From positions 4,898,001 through 4,962,000 of the forward strand of contig NZ_CP047318.1 in the NCBI RefSeq assembly GCF_009857135.1: DNA of 64,000 nucleotides. The letters run 5' to 3'. Made by a program: the position numbers and the translations under genes. Shown here piece after piece: positions 33,009 through 41,242 of the stretch. Numbering within the stretch: the first letter of the stretch is position 1; every line of letters starts with the position of its first letter. Below the pieces are notes generated by a model that worked only from the letters and a program-made list of their open reading frames with translations, did not search any database and was not told the DNA's origin. Origin of the DNA: Streptomyces sp. HM190. GTDB lineage: Bacteria; Actinomycetota; Actinomycetes; Streptomycetales; Streptomycetaceae.

Positions 33009-34469
33009 ATGTCGTCCTACTTCACCGATCTGGCGCAGCAGTACATCGGCGGTGAATGGCGCCCGGGTACCGGCTCCTGGGACATCATCGACTTCAACCC
33101 CTATGACGGCGAGAAGCTCGCGTCGATCACGATCGCCACGGTCGACGAGGTGGACGAGGCGTTCCGGGCCGCGCGGGACGCCCAGCGGGCCTGGGCCGAG
33201 GTCACCGCCCACGCCCGTCGCGCCGTGTTCGAGAAGGCGCTGCGGGTCGTCGAGGACCGCGAGCAGGAGATCGCCGAGGTGATCACCGCCGAGCTGGGCG
33301 GTACGCGCCTCAAGGCCGGCTTCGAACTGCACCTCGCCAAGGAGTTCCTGCGCGAGTCGATCCAGCTCGCGCTGCGCCCGGAGGGGCGGATCATCCCCTC
33401 GCCGGTCGAGGGCAAGGAGAACCGCCTCTACCGCGTGCCGGTCGGTGTGGTGGGGGTGATCAGCCCCTTCAACTTCCCGTTCCTGCTCTCCCTCAAGTCG
33501 GTCGCCCCGGCCCTCGCCCTCGGCAACGGTGTCGTGCTGAAGCCGCACCAGGACACCCCCGTCACCGGCGGCACCCTGGTCGCGAGGATCTTCGAGGAGG
33601 CGGGCCTGCCGGCCGGTCTGCTGAACGTCGTCGTCACCGACATCGCCGAGATCGGCGACGCTTTCATCGAGCACCCGATCCCCAAGGTCATCTCCTTCAC
33701 CGGCTCCGACAAGGTCGGCCGCCACGTCGCCACCGTCGCCGCCTCGCACTTCAAGCGGGTGGTCCTCGAACTGGGCGGCAACAGCGCGCTGGTGGTGCTG
33801 GACGACGCGGACATCGACTACGCGGTCGACGCGGCGGTCTTCTCGCGGTACGTCCACCAGGGTCAGGTCTGCATGGCCGCGAACCGCGTCCTGGTGGACC
33901 GCTCGGTGCAGGCCGAGTTCACCGAGAAGTTCGTGGCGAAGGTGAAGGCGCTGAAGACCGGCGACCCGCGCGACCCGGGGACGGTCATCGGCCCGGTCAT
34001 CAACTCGTCGCAGGCAGACTCCCTCAGGTCCGTCGTCGACCAGGCCATCGCCCAGGGCGCCACGGCGCTGCTGCGCGGCGCCACCACCGACAACCTGGTC
34101 GAGCCGAGCGTCCTCACCGGCCTCCCGGCCGGCTCTCCCCTCCTCCAGCAGGAGATCTTCGGTCCCATCGCCTTCCTCATCCCCTTCGACGGGGAGGAGG
34201 AGGCCGTCCGCCTCGTCAACGACACCCCGTACGGCCTCAGCGGCGCCGTCCACACCGCGGACGTCGAGCGGGGCGTGCGCTTCGCCCGGCGGATCGACAC
34301 CGGGATGTTCCACGTCAACGACGGCACCGTCCACGACGAGCCGATCGTCCCGTTCGGCGGCGAGAAGCACTCCGGCCTCGGGCGCCTCGGCGGCGAGACC
34401 ACGGTGGAGGCGTTCACCACCCAGAAGTGGATCTCGATCCAGCACGGCCGCAGCCGCTTCCCGTTCTGA
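33009..34469 (+). CDS. Aldehyde dehydrogenase (benzaldehyde/vanillin-type)
   Basis: 486 residues from MSSYFTDLAQQYIGGEW. NAD(P)-binding and catalytic landmarks: VISPFNFPFLLSLKSVAPAL, GNGVVLKPHQDTPVTGG, FTGSDKVGRHVA, the general base in LELGGNSALVV (Glu) and the nucleophile in HQGQVCMAANRVLV (Cys). The C-terminal QQEIFGPIAFLIPF and VPFGGEKHSGLGRLGG are complete. Closest in style to aryl aldehyde dehydrogenases. Stands alone; ends in a hairpin. Confidence 0.9.
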   Translation: MSSYFTDLAQQYIGGEWRPGTGSWDIIDFNPYDGEKLASITIATVDEVDEAFRAARDAQRAWAEVTAHARRAVFEKALRVVEDREQEIAEVITAELGGTRLKAGFELHLAKEFLRESIQLALRPEGRIIPSPVEGKENRLYRVPVGVVGVISPFNFPFLLSLKSVAPALALGNGVVLKPHQDTPVTGGTLVARIFEEAGLPAGLLNVVVTDIAEIGDAFIEHPIPKVISFTGSDKVGRHVATVAASHFKRVVLELGGNSALVVLDDADIDYAVDAAVFSRYVHQGQVCMAANRVLVDRSVQAEFTEKFVAKVKALKTGDPRDPGTVIGPVINSSQADSLRSVVDQAIAQGATALLRGATTDNLVEPSVLTGLPAGSPLLQQEIFGPIAFLIPFDGEEEAVRLVNDTPYGLSGAVHTADVERGVRFARRIDTGMFHVNDGTVHDEPIVPFGGEKHSGLGRLGGETTVEAFTTQKWISIQHGRSRFPF

Positions 34470-34511
34470 CGCCGTCCGGCTGATCGTCCACCGGGTTTCC
34501 CCCGCCCCGCG

Positions 34512-34540
34512 CCCTTGCGGACCGTATCTGTCCGCAAGGG
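34512..34540. terminator. Inverted-repeat terminator after aldehyde dehydrogenase
   Basis: Arms CCCTTGCGGA and TCCGCAAGGG, 10 bp perfect, 9-nt loop. Confidence 0.8.
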
Positions 34541-34604
34541 TCCGTAGCTTCGGAGGGGTCAGAGGGGCTCACCGGAGCCCGGACCCGACGGAAGGCGGAC
34601 GGTC

Positions 34605-35153
34605 ATGGTCACGCACGTGCAGGCAGAGGCGAAGGGCGACGAGCGGGGGGCGCTGCTCGCCTTCCTGGCGGAGCAGCGCGGCGGTCTGCGGCGCGCGCTG
34701 CTCGGCCTGACCGAGGAGCAGGCCACCAGCCGGCCGAGCGTCAGCGCACTCTCCCTGGCCGGGCTGGTCAAACACGTCGCCGAGGTCGAGCAGGGCTGGA
34801 TCGCCCGCGCCAAGGGCGAACCCGCGGCGGTGCGGCGGGACGAGTCGAACTGGCACGAGTGCTTCACCCTCGTCGGCGACGAGACGGTGGAGCAGCAGCT
34901 CGCGTACTACGAGGAGGTCGCCGCCGCGACGGAGGCGTTCATCCGCGCGGTGCCGAGCCTCGACGACACCTTCGAACTGCCGGCGGCGCCCTGGCACCCG
35001 CAGGACGAGACGCTCTCGATGCGCTGGCTGTGCCTTCACCTGATCCGCGAGACGGCCCGGCACGCCGGGCACGCCGACATCATCCGGGAGTCGCTGGACG
35101 GCGCGACCGCCTTCGAGCTGGTGGCGAGGGAACAGGGCGGCAGCCGGGGCTGA
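34605..35153 (+). CDS. DinB/DUF664-family protein
   Basis: 182 residues. Four-helix-bundle DinB features with putative metal histidines: LAGLVKHVAEVEQGWIA (first His), and LCLHLIRETARHAGHADIIR (the HxxxH-type pair near the C terminus). Related bacillithiol/mycothiol-dependent transferases use these histidines to bind a metal; a mycothiol-linked detoxification role is possible but unproven. Followed 26 bp later by the PadR gene. Confidence 0.85.
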   Translation: MVTHVQAEAKGDERGALLAFLAEQRGGLRRALLGLTEEQATSRPSVSALSLAGLVKHVAEVEQGWIARAKGEPAAVRRDESNWHECFTLVGDETVEQQLAYYEEVAAATEAFIRAVPSLDDTFELPAAPWHPQDETLSMRWLCLHLIRETARHAGHADIIRESLDGATAFELVAREQGGSRG

Positions 35154-35179
35154 TCCGGCGGGGTCCTACGCTGGGCCCC

Positions 35180-35821
35180 ATGTCAGCGATCCGTCTTCTC
35201 GTGCTGGGCGCGGTGCGCCAGCACGGGCGGGCCCACGGCTACCAGGTGCGCAACGACCTGGAGTACTGGGGCGCGCACGAGTGGTCCAACGCCAAGCCCG
35301 GCTCGATCTACCACGCCCTGAAGCAGATGGCGAAACAGGGACTGCTGCACGCGCACGAGATCGCCCCCTCCACCGCCGGCGGCCCGCCGCGCACCGAGTA
35401 CGAGATCACGGAGAAGGGCACCGCCGCGTACCTGAGCCTGCTGCGGGAGTCCCTCGTCGCCCACGACCAGAAGCCGGACGTGCTCTCCGCGGCGCTCGGC
35501 TTCATGGTCGACCTCGACCGCGAGGAGGTCCTCGACCTCCTCCGGCAGCGGGTGCGCACGATCCGGCAGTGGCGCGCCGCCGTCACCGACCACTACACCC
35601 CCGAGGACGGTCCCGCGCAGCTCGGCCACATCGGCGAGATCATGAACTTCTGGGTCCACTCCGCCGACACCGGCGCCGAGTGGACCCAGGGCCTCATCGA
35701 GCGGATCCGCGGCGGCGCCTACACCTTCGCCGGTGAGGGTGAACCGTTCGTCGGTGTGCTGACCGAGGGCCAGGAGAACCCGTACGCGACGGGACGGCGG
35801 CATCCCGAGGACGACCGCTAA
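35180..35821 (+). CDS. PadR-family transcriptional regulator
   Basis: 213 residues. N-terminal winged HTH: LLVLGAVRQHGRAHGYQVRN, WSNAKPGSIYHALKQMAKQG, GGPPRTEYEITEKG; the C-terminal helical dimerisation region contains REEVLDLLRQRVRTIRQW. It lies directly upstream of the DrrAB-type ABC genes, with an inverted TCAAGTTTGAC pair between. Probable repressor relieved by the exporter's drug substrate. Confidence 0.9.
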   Translation: MSAIRLLVLGAVRQHGRAHGYQVRNDLEYWGAHEWSNAKPGSIYHALKQMAKQGLLHAHEIAPSTAGGPPRTEYEITEKGTAAYLSLLRESLVAHDQKPDVLSAALGFMVDLDREEVLDLLRQRVRTIRQWRAAVTDHYTPEDGPAQLGHIGEIMNFWVHSADTGAEWTQGLIERIRGGAYTFAGEGEPFVGVLTEGQENPYATGRRHPEDDR

Positions 35822-35876
35822 TCAAGTTTGACCAATGCATCGCACTGCCGTACCGTGATCGTGTAGTCAAACTTGA
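35822..35876. promoter_or_regulatory. PadR-type operator pair
   Basis: TCAAGTTTGAC (35822-35832) is repeated inverted as GTCAAACTTGA (35866-35876), 34 bp apart; each copy is itself a near-palindrome (TCAAgtTTGA). The AT-rich sites lie between the PadR stop and the ABC gene start, overlapping the likely promoter. Confidence 0.75.
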
Positions 35877-35896
35877 CTAGTGAGGGAGTGGGGACA

Positions 35897-36865
35897 GTGG
35901 CCGACACGGCGATCACCGTCGAGGGCGCGCAGAAGAAGTACGGCGACAAGAAGGCGCTGGACGGGCTCGACCTCACGGTCGCGTCCGGCACGGTGCAGGG
36001 CGTGCTCGGGCCCAACGGCGCGGGCAAGACCACCCTGGTCCGGATCCTGTCCACCCTGCTGCGCCCCGACGCGGGCCGTATCCGGGTGGCCGGGCACGAC
36101 GTGGTGGCACACGCGCGTGAGGTGCGGCTGCGCATCGGCCTGCTCGGCCAGCACGCGGCACTCGACGAGGAACTCGACGGCCGGCAGAACCTGGAGATGT
36201 TCGGCCGCCTCCACCATCTGGGCGCCCGTCACGCGCGCGTGCGCGCCGACGAACTCCTGGAGCGCTTCGGCCTCACCGACACCGGGCGCAAGCCCGTGCA
36301 GCGGTACAGCGGCGGCATGCGGCGCCGCCTCGACCTCGCCACGTCCCTGATCACCCGGCCGGAGGTGCTCTTCCTCGACGAACCGACCACCGGTCTCGAC
36401 CCGCGCGGCCGGGCCGAGGTGTGGACGTCCGTCCGCTCCCTCGTCGGCGGCGGCACGACGGTCCTGCTCACCACCCAGTACCTGGAAGAGGCCGACCGGC
36501 TCGCCGACCGCGTCGCGGTCGTCGACGGCGGCCGCGTCGTCGCCGACGGCACCCCCGACGAACTGAAACGCCTGACCGGCGGCGACCGCGTCGACGTCGT
36601 CCTGCGCGACGCCCGGCAGCTCGGCGCCGCGGCGGCCCTGCTGCCGGTGCCCAGGGGCGACGTCGCGGTGGACGCCGACCGCCGCCGCCTCAGCGCCCCC
36701 GTCACCGACCGCATGGCCGCCCTGGCCGGTGTCGTACGGGCCCTGGAGGACGCCGGGATCGAGGCCGAGGACATCGCCCTGCGCCGCCCGACGCTGGACG
36801 AGGTGTTCCTGCACCTCACCGGCGACGACCGGGCCGGGCACCACCGGATGGAGGAGGCCGCATGA
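35897..36865 (+). CDS. ABC transporter ATP-binding protein, DrrA (daunorubicin-resistance) type
   Basis: 322 residues from GTG (VADTAITVEGAQKKYG), with a GGGAG-rich leader; a TTG inside the operator is an alternative. Walker A GPNGAGKTTLV, signature YSGGMRRRLDLATSL, Walker B EVLFLDEPTTGLDPRG, and the H-loop TTQYLEEADRLADRVAVVDG. The ~90-residue C-terminal extension typical of DrrA ends in RRPTLDEVFLHLTG. Coupled (ATGA) to the permease. Confidence 0.92.
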   Translation: MADTAITVEGAQKKYGDKKALDGLDLTVASGTVQGVLGPNGAGKTTLVRILSTLLRPDAGRIRVAGHDVVAHAREVRLRIGLLGQHAALDEELDGRQNLEMFGRLHHLGARHARVRADELLERFGLTDTGRKPVQRYSGGMRRRLDLATSLITRPEVLFLDEPTTGLDPRGRAEVWTSVRSLVGGGTTVLLTTQYLEEADRLADRVAVVDGGRVVADGTPDELKRLTGGDRVDVVLRDARQLGAAAALLPVPRGDVAVDADRRRLSAPVTDRMAALAGVVRALEDAGIEAEDIALRRPTLDEVFLHLTGDDRAGHHRMEEAA

Positions 36866-37641
36866 CCTCGTACGCGCTCGTCGATTCCTGGACCATGACC
36901 CGCCGTGAACTCGCCCACTGGGCGCGGCAGCCGGTCCAGGTCCTGGTCGCCCTGGTCTTCCCCGTCATGATGCTGCTGATGTTCGGCTACCTCTTGGGCG
37001 GCGGCCGCGGCGTCGAGGGCGACTACCTGTCCTACCTGGTGCCCGGCATGCTCGCGCTGACCATGGCGTTCGGGCTCGAAGGGACCATGATCGCCGTCAC
37101 CCGGGACCTCGACAAGGGCGTCATCGACCGCTTCCGGTCCCTGCCGATGGCGAGCGGCGCCGTCCTGGTGGGCCGCGCGAGCGCCGACATGCTCCAGTCG
37201 GCGCTGAACCTCGCGGTGATGCTCGGCGCCGGGTACGCCCTCGGCTGGCGCGCGCACGGCGGGCCCGGGGCCCTCCTCGCGGCGGTCGGCCTGCTGCTGC
37301 TCCTCCGCTTCGCCATGCTGTGGGTCGGCATCCACCTCGCGATGGTCGCGGGGAAGCCGGAGATGGTGCAGGCCGTGCAGATCCTGGTGTGGCCCGTCGG
37401 CTTCCTGTCCAACGCCTTCGCCACCCCGCAGTCCATGCCGGCGTGGCTGGGCGCCGTCGTCGAGTGGAACCCGCTCTCGGCGACGGCCACGGCCGTCCGG
37501 GACCTGTGCGGCGACGCCGGCGCCACCTCCGCGTCCTGGGCCGCCGACCACGCCGCCCTCCTCGCGGTGGCCTGGCCCCTGGCCCTGACCGCCGTCTTCT
37601 TCCCCCTGGCGGCCCGGCGGTTCGCCCGCCTCGACACGTAG
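36862..37641 (+). CDS. ABC-2 type transporter permease, DrrB-like
   Basis: 259 residues with six predicted membrane segments, starting at PVQVLVALVFPVMMLLMFGY. Carries the ABC-2 signature region (GVIDRFRSLPMASGAVLVGR) and LVWPVGFLSNAFATPQSMPAWL, as in daunorubicin-type exporters. Start overlaps the stop of the ATPase gene. The pair should expel a hydrophobic drug; the substrate is unknown. Confidence 0.92.
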   Translation: MTSYALVDSWTMTRRELAHWARQPVQVLVALVFPVMMLLMFGYLLGGGRGVEGDYLSYLVPGMLALTMAFGLEGTMIAVTRDLDKGVIDRFRSLPMASGAVLVGRASADMLQSALNLAVMLGAGYALGWRAHGGPGALLAAVGLLLLLRFAMLWVGIHLAMVAGKPEMVQAVQILVWPVGFLSNAFATPQSMPAWLGAVVEWNPLSATATAVRDLCGDAGATSASWAADHAALLAVAWPLALTAVFFPLAARRFARLDT

Positions 37642-37687
37642 CCGGGAGCGCCCCGGGGCGGACCCGGCGAACGCCGGACCAACACGC

Positions 37688-39121
37688 CTAGTGGTGGAAG
37701 CCGGTGGCGGCGGCCTTGTCGCGGGTCAACGGGTGCGGCTGCTTGCGCAGTTCGGGCAGCAGCCGCCCCAGGTCCTCCACGAACAGCTCGGCGAGGTCGG
37801 AGGAGAACCCGTTGCGGCACACCACACGCAGCACGGACAGGTCCTGCCGGTTCTCCGGGAAGGTGTACGCCGGCACCAGCCAGCCCCGCTCGCTCAGCCG
37901 CCGCGCCACGTCGAACACGTCGTACGCGGTGACGTCGTCGGTGGTGGTGAAGGCGAACACCGGCAGCTCGTCGCCCCGTGTGAGCAGCCGGAAGTCACCG
38001 AACGCGGCCACGCGCCCGGCGAGCCCGGTGGCGACGTCCCGCGCGGACCGCTGCACCGCCCGGAACCCCTCGCGGCCCAGCCGAAGGAAGGTGTAGTACT
38101 GCGCGACGACCTGGGCGCCCGGCCGCGAGAAGTTCAGCGCGAACGTCGGCATGTCGCCGCCCAGGTAGTTCACCCGGAACACCAGTTCCTCCGGCAGCTC
38201 GGCCGGCGACCGCCACAGCGCCCAGCCCACGCCGGGGTACACCAGCCCGTACTTGTGCCCGGACGTGTTGATCGACGCGACCCTCGGCAGCCGGAAGTCC
38301 CACACCAGGTCCTCGTCGAGGAACGGCGCGACCATGGCGCCCGACGCCCCGTCCACGTGGACGGGCACGTCCAGGCCGGTGCGCTCCTGCAGCTCGTCGA
38401 GGGCCGCGCACAGCTCCGCGATCGGCTCGTAGGAGCCGTCGAAGGTGGACCCGAGGATGCCCACGACCCCGATGGTGTTCTCGTCGCACAGCGCGGCGGC
38501 CGCCGCCGGGTCGAGGTGGAACCGGTCGCCCTCCATGGGCACCTGCCGGGCCTCCACCTCCCAGAAGTTGCAGAACTTGTCCCAGCAGACCTGCACATTG
38601 ACGCCCATGACCAGGTTGGGCCGGGCGCCCGAGGACGGGTAGCGGTCGGCGTTGCGCTGCGCCCACCGCCGTTTGAGGGCCATCCCGGCGAGCATGCACG
38701 CCTCGCTGGACCCGGTGGTCGAACAGCCGACGGCCGTGTCGGGGTCCGGCGCGTTCCACAGATCGGCGAGCATCGCCACACAGCGCCGCTCCAGCTCGGC
38801 CGTGCGCGGATACTCGTCCTTGTCGATCATGTTCTTGTCCCGGCACTCCGCCATCAGGATGCCGGCCTGCGGCTCCATCCAGGTGGTGACGAAGGTGGCG
38901 AGGTTCAGCCGCGCGTTGCCGTCCAGCATGAGTTCGTCGCGGACCAGCTGGTACGCAGTGGAGGGCGCGAGCGGGCCGTCCGACAACCGGTGCTTGGGCG
39001 GGGCCTCCGCCATACCGGCGACCGGGTCGGCCGCGCCGTAGAAGGGGTTCATGGCGATCCGCCGCCGGCCGTCGTGATGCCGGTCGTCCGGGGCGGGAGG
39101 GTCCCATCGGTGCAGGGGCAT
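37688..39121 (-). CDS. gadB: Glutamate decarboxylase
   Basis: 477 residues. PLP fold-type I with the family's landmarks: FVTTWMEPQAGILMAECRDKNMID, CSTTGSSEACMLAGMALKRR, HVDGASGAMVAPFLDEDLVW and the PLP lysine in INTSGHKYGLVYPGVGWALW. It ends in GFHH; in E. coli GadB a C-terminal histidine closes the active site at neutral pH. Converts glutamate to GABA, consuming a proton (acid tolerance, GABA shunt). Divergent from the TipA-like gene, with its start 30 bp from that promoter. Confidence 0.92.
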   Translation of the reverse strand: MPLHRWDPPAPDDRHHDGRRRIAMNPFYGAADPVAGMAEAPPKHRLSDGPLAPSTAYQLVRDELMLDGNARLNLATFVTTWMEPQAGILMAECRDKNMIDKDEYPRTAELERRCVAMLADLWNAPDPDTAVGCSTTGSSEACMLAGMALKRRWAQRNADRYPSSGARPNLVMGVNVQVCWDKFCNFWEVEARQVPMEGDRFHLDPAAAAALCDENTIGVVGILGSTFDGSYEPIAELCAALDELQERTGLDVPVHVDGASGAMVAPFLDEDLVWDFRLPRVASINTSGHKYGLVYPGVGWALWRSPAELPEELVFRVNYLGGDMPTFALNFSRPGAQVVAQYYTFLRLGREGFRAVQRSARDVATGLAGRVAAFGDFRLLTRGDELPVFAFTTTDDVTAYDVFDVARRLSERGWLVPAYTFPENRQDLSVLRVVCRNGFSSDLAELFVEDLGRLLPELRKQPHPLTRDKAAATGFHH

Positions 39122-39151
39122 GTCTTCGACGGTAGGTCCGCCGCGGGGGAC

Positions 39152-39182
39152 TTGCACCTCACGCGACGTGAGGACCCAGGCT
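39152..39182 (+). promoter_or_regulatory. tipA-type MerR promoter
   Basis: TTGCAC (39152-39157), 19-bp spacer, then CAGGCT (39177-39182). The dyad CCTCACG-CGA-CGTGAGG (39157-39173) fills the spacer. The known tipA promoter of S. lividans has the same design and nearly the same dyad. An over-long 19-bp spacer is the hallmark of MerR-activated promoters. Confidence 0.85.
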
Positions 39183-39209
39183 GGAGGGCGACCGAAGGAG
39201 GAGCGGACC

Positions 39210-39971
39210 ATGAGTCACACCGTGGGACAGGTCTCCGGATACGCCGGGATCACGGTGCGCACGCTGCACCACTACGACGAGATCGGCCTGCTCGTACCGA
39301 GCGAACGCACCCACGCGGGGCACCGCCGTTACAGCGACACCGACCTCGACCGGCTGCAGCAGATCCTGTTCTACCGGGAGCTCGGGTTCCCCCTCGACGA
39401 GGTCGCGGCCCTGCTCGACGCCCCCGACGCGGACCCGCGGGAGCACCTGCGCCGCCAGCACGAGCTGCTGACCGCCCGGATCGAGAAGCTGCAGAAGATG
39501 GCCGCGGCCGTGGAGCACGCCATGGAGGCACGGAAAATGGGGATCAACCTCACGCCGGAGGAACGGTTCGAGGTCTTCGGGGACAAGGACCCCGAGCAGT
39601 ACGCCGAGGAGGCGGAGCAGCGCTGGGGCGGCACCGACGCCTACGCCGAGTCGCAGCGCCGCGCGGGCTCGTACACCAAGGACGACTGGAAACGCATGCA
39701 GGCCGAGGTCGCCGCCTGGGGCGAGCGCTACGACGCCCTGATGGCCGCCGGTGAACCGGCGACCGGCGAGGCCGCGATGGACCTGGCCGAGGAGCACCGC
39801 CTGCACATCTGCCGCTGGTTCTACGACTGCCCCTACGACATGCACCGGTCCCTCGCCGAGATGTACGTCGCCGACGAACGGTTCAAGGCGTACTACGACT
39901 CCGTGCGCCCGGGGCTCGCGGAGCACCTGAGGGAGGCGATCGCTGCCAACGCCGCCCGCCCGCGCCCCTGA
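39210..39971 (+). CDS. tipA: TipAL-type MerR regulator (thiopeptide/multidrug sensor)
   Basis: 253 residues, the same length as S. lividans TipAL. MerR HTH with GQVSGYAGITVRTLHHYDEI, GLLVPSERTHAGHRRYS; coiled coil ~77-109; then the TipAS drug-binding domain from Met110 (MGINLTPEERFEVFGDKDP). Cys207 is present in WFYDCPYDMH. By residue count, position 214, the published thiopeptide-reactive Cys of TipAL, is Ser here (DMHRSLAEMY). Likely activates its own promoter. Confidence 0.92.
   Translation: MSHTVGQVSGYAGITVRTLHHYDEIGLLVPSERTHAGHRRYSDTDLDRLQQILFYRELGFPLDEVAALLDAPDADPREHLRRQHELLTARIEKLQKMAAAVEHAMEARKMGINLTPEERFEVFGDKDPEQYAEEAEQRWGGTDAYAESQRRAGSYTKDDWKRMQAEVAAWGERYDALMAAGEPATGEAAMDLAEEHRLHICRWFYDCPYDMHRSLAEMYVADERFKAYYDSVRPGLAEHLREAIAANAARPRP
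39537..39971 (+). CDS. TipAS-like internal translation product
   Basis: Met110 of the TipA-like frame (MGINLTPEERF) is preceded by GGAGG with 8-nt spacing (within ATGGAGGCACGGAAA). In S. lividans the abundant short form TipAS starts at the same residue. The result would be a 144-residue ligand-binding domain without DNA-binding part. The start is inferred from site and homology. Confidence 0.65.
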   Translation: MGINLTPEERFEVFGDKDPEQYAEEAEQRWGGTDAYAESQRRAGSYTKDDWKRMQAEVAAWGERYDALMAAGEPATGEAAMDLAEEHRLHICRWFYDCPYDMHRSLAEMYVADERFKAYYDSVRPGLAEHLREAIAANAARPRP

Positions 39972-40031
39972 CCACACAGCTTGGTCCCGGGGCGGGCACA
40001 GGGCACCCTGGAGGAGCCCGTGGAACCTAGG

Positions 40032-40065
40032 GGGGTGACCATGCGTTGATAGCTTTGGTCACCCC
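40032..40065. terminator. Inverted repeat between tipA-like and DedA genes
   Basis: Arms GGGGTGACCA and TGGTCACCCC, 10 bp perfect, 14-nt loop. Terminator of the TipA-like gene, or part of the DedA leader. Confidence 0.65.
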
Positions 40066-40122
40066 TGTGGGTCCTCACCCACGGGTCCTCACTTGTCTCT
40101 CACCCCCCAGGAGCCCGGAACC

Positions 40123-41109
40123 GTGACGACGATCGCCCTCGGACCGAGCTGGCTGGACCCGGATTACCTGCTCGACTCGTTCGGGATCTGGGGCCTGCTC
40201 GTGATCGTGTTCGCCGAGTCCGGCCTCCTCATCGGCTTCTTCCTGCCCGGCGACTCGCTGCTGTTCACCGCCGGCATGCTCATCGCGACCGACGTGCTGG
40301 ACTTCCCGCTGTGGTTGGCGATCGTGCTGATCTGCGTCTCGGCGATCCTGGGCGACCAGGCGGGCTACATGTTCGGCAAGAAGGTCGGCCCCGCCCTCTT
40401 CAAGCGCCCCGACTCGCGCCTGTTCAAACAGGAGAACGTCACCAAGGCCCACGAGTTCTTCGAGAAGCACGGCCCGAAGTCCCTCGTCCTGGCCCGCTTC
40501 GTGCCCATCGTGCGTACGTTCACGCCGATCATCGCCGGCGTCAGCGGCATGAAGTACCGCACGTTCCTGATCTTCAACGTCGTGGGCGGCATCCTGTGGG
40601 GCGCCGGCGTCACGCTGCTCGGCGCCTGGCTCGGTCAGATCGAGTTCGTCGCGAAGAACATCGAGGCGATGCTGATCCTGATCGTCCTCATCTCGGTGCT
40701 CCCGATCATCATCGAGCTCCTGAAGGCCCGTAAGGCCAAGAAGAACCAGCCCGTACAGCCCCCGGCCGCCCCGGTGATGGACGACGCGACGACCCAGCTC
40801 CGCCGCGTCCCCTCCGGCGACCAGCCCCAGCCGTACGCCCAGCAGCCCCCGCACCAGCAGCAGTACGACCAGCACCCGGGCTACGGCAACCAGAGTCACC
40901 AGGGCGGCTATGGCAACCAGGGCCACCAGGGCCACGGCAACCAGGGGTACGACAACGGCGGCCACCAGGACTACGGCTACCAGCAGCCCCCGCAGCAGCC
41001 GTACGCCCCGCAGTACCCGCAGGGCCACCAGTACCCGCAGGACCCCCGCCAGGGCCAGAACCACGGCGACAACCAGGGCTACCAGGGGCAGAACTACCCG
41101 CAGTACTGA
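40123..41109 (+). CDS. DedA-family membrane protein with long disordered tail
   Basis: 328 residues from GTG with AGGAG upstream. DedA/SNARE-assoc domain: FAESGLLIGFFLPGDSLLFT, GDQAGYMFGKKVGPALFKRP, FEKHGPKSLVLARFVPIVRT, FTPIIAGVSGMKYRTFLIFN and GGILWGAGVTLLGAWLGQ. The arginine in ARFVPIVRTF is the conserved one. Then ~110 residues almost entirely of Gln, Tyr, Gly, Asn, His and Pro in short YGNQ/GHQ/YPQ repeats. DedA proteins flip undecaprenyl phosphate or phospholipids; the tail is cytoplasmic and of unknown role. Confidence 0.88.
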   Translation: MTTIALGPSWLDPDYLLDSFGIWGLLVIVFAESGLLIGFFLPGDSLLFTAGMLIATDVLDFPLWLAIVLICVSAILGDQAGYMFGKKVGPALFKRPDSRLFKQENVTKAHEFFEKHGPKSLVLARFVPIVRTFTPIIAGVSGMKYRTFLIFNVVGGILWGAGVTLLGAWLGQIEFVAKNIEAMLILIVLISVLPIIIELLKARKAKKNQPVQPPAAPVMDDATTQLRRVPSGDQPQPYAQQPPHQQQYDQHPGYGNQSHQGGYGNQGHQGHGNQGYDNGGHQDYGYQQPPQQPYAPQYPQGHQYPQDPRQGQNHGDNQGYQGQNYPQY

Positions 41110-41126
41110 CCGGCCCCGCCCCGAAC

Positions 41127-41154
41127 TCCGCGCCCTTGTCACCAGGGGCGCGGA
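41127..41154. terminator. Terminator between DedA and ThrE-like genes
   Basis: Arms TCCGCGCCC and GGGCGCGGA, 9 bp perfect with a 10-nt loop, followed by TCGCTTTTC. Probably serves both convergent genes. Confidence 0.75.
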
Positions 41155-41163
41155 TCGCTTTTC

Positions 41164-41203
41164 AGGGGTGCGGGGACCTGCGCGATCAGCCCGAGACGGC
41201 CCG
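41164..41203 (+). repeat. Dispersed GCGGGGAACTGCGCGA-type repeat, copy 3
   Basis: GCGGGGACCTGCGCGA at 41170-41185, one mismatch from copies at 23405-23420 and 29498-29513. Lies in the gap behind the DedA terminator. Confidence 0.55.
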
Positions 41204-41242
41204 CCGCCGCCCGCGAACAGCACACCCCCGGGCGGCAGGCGC

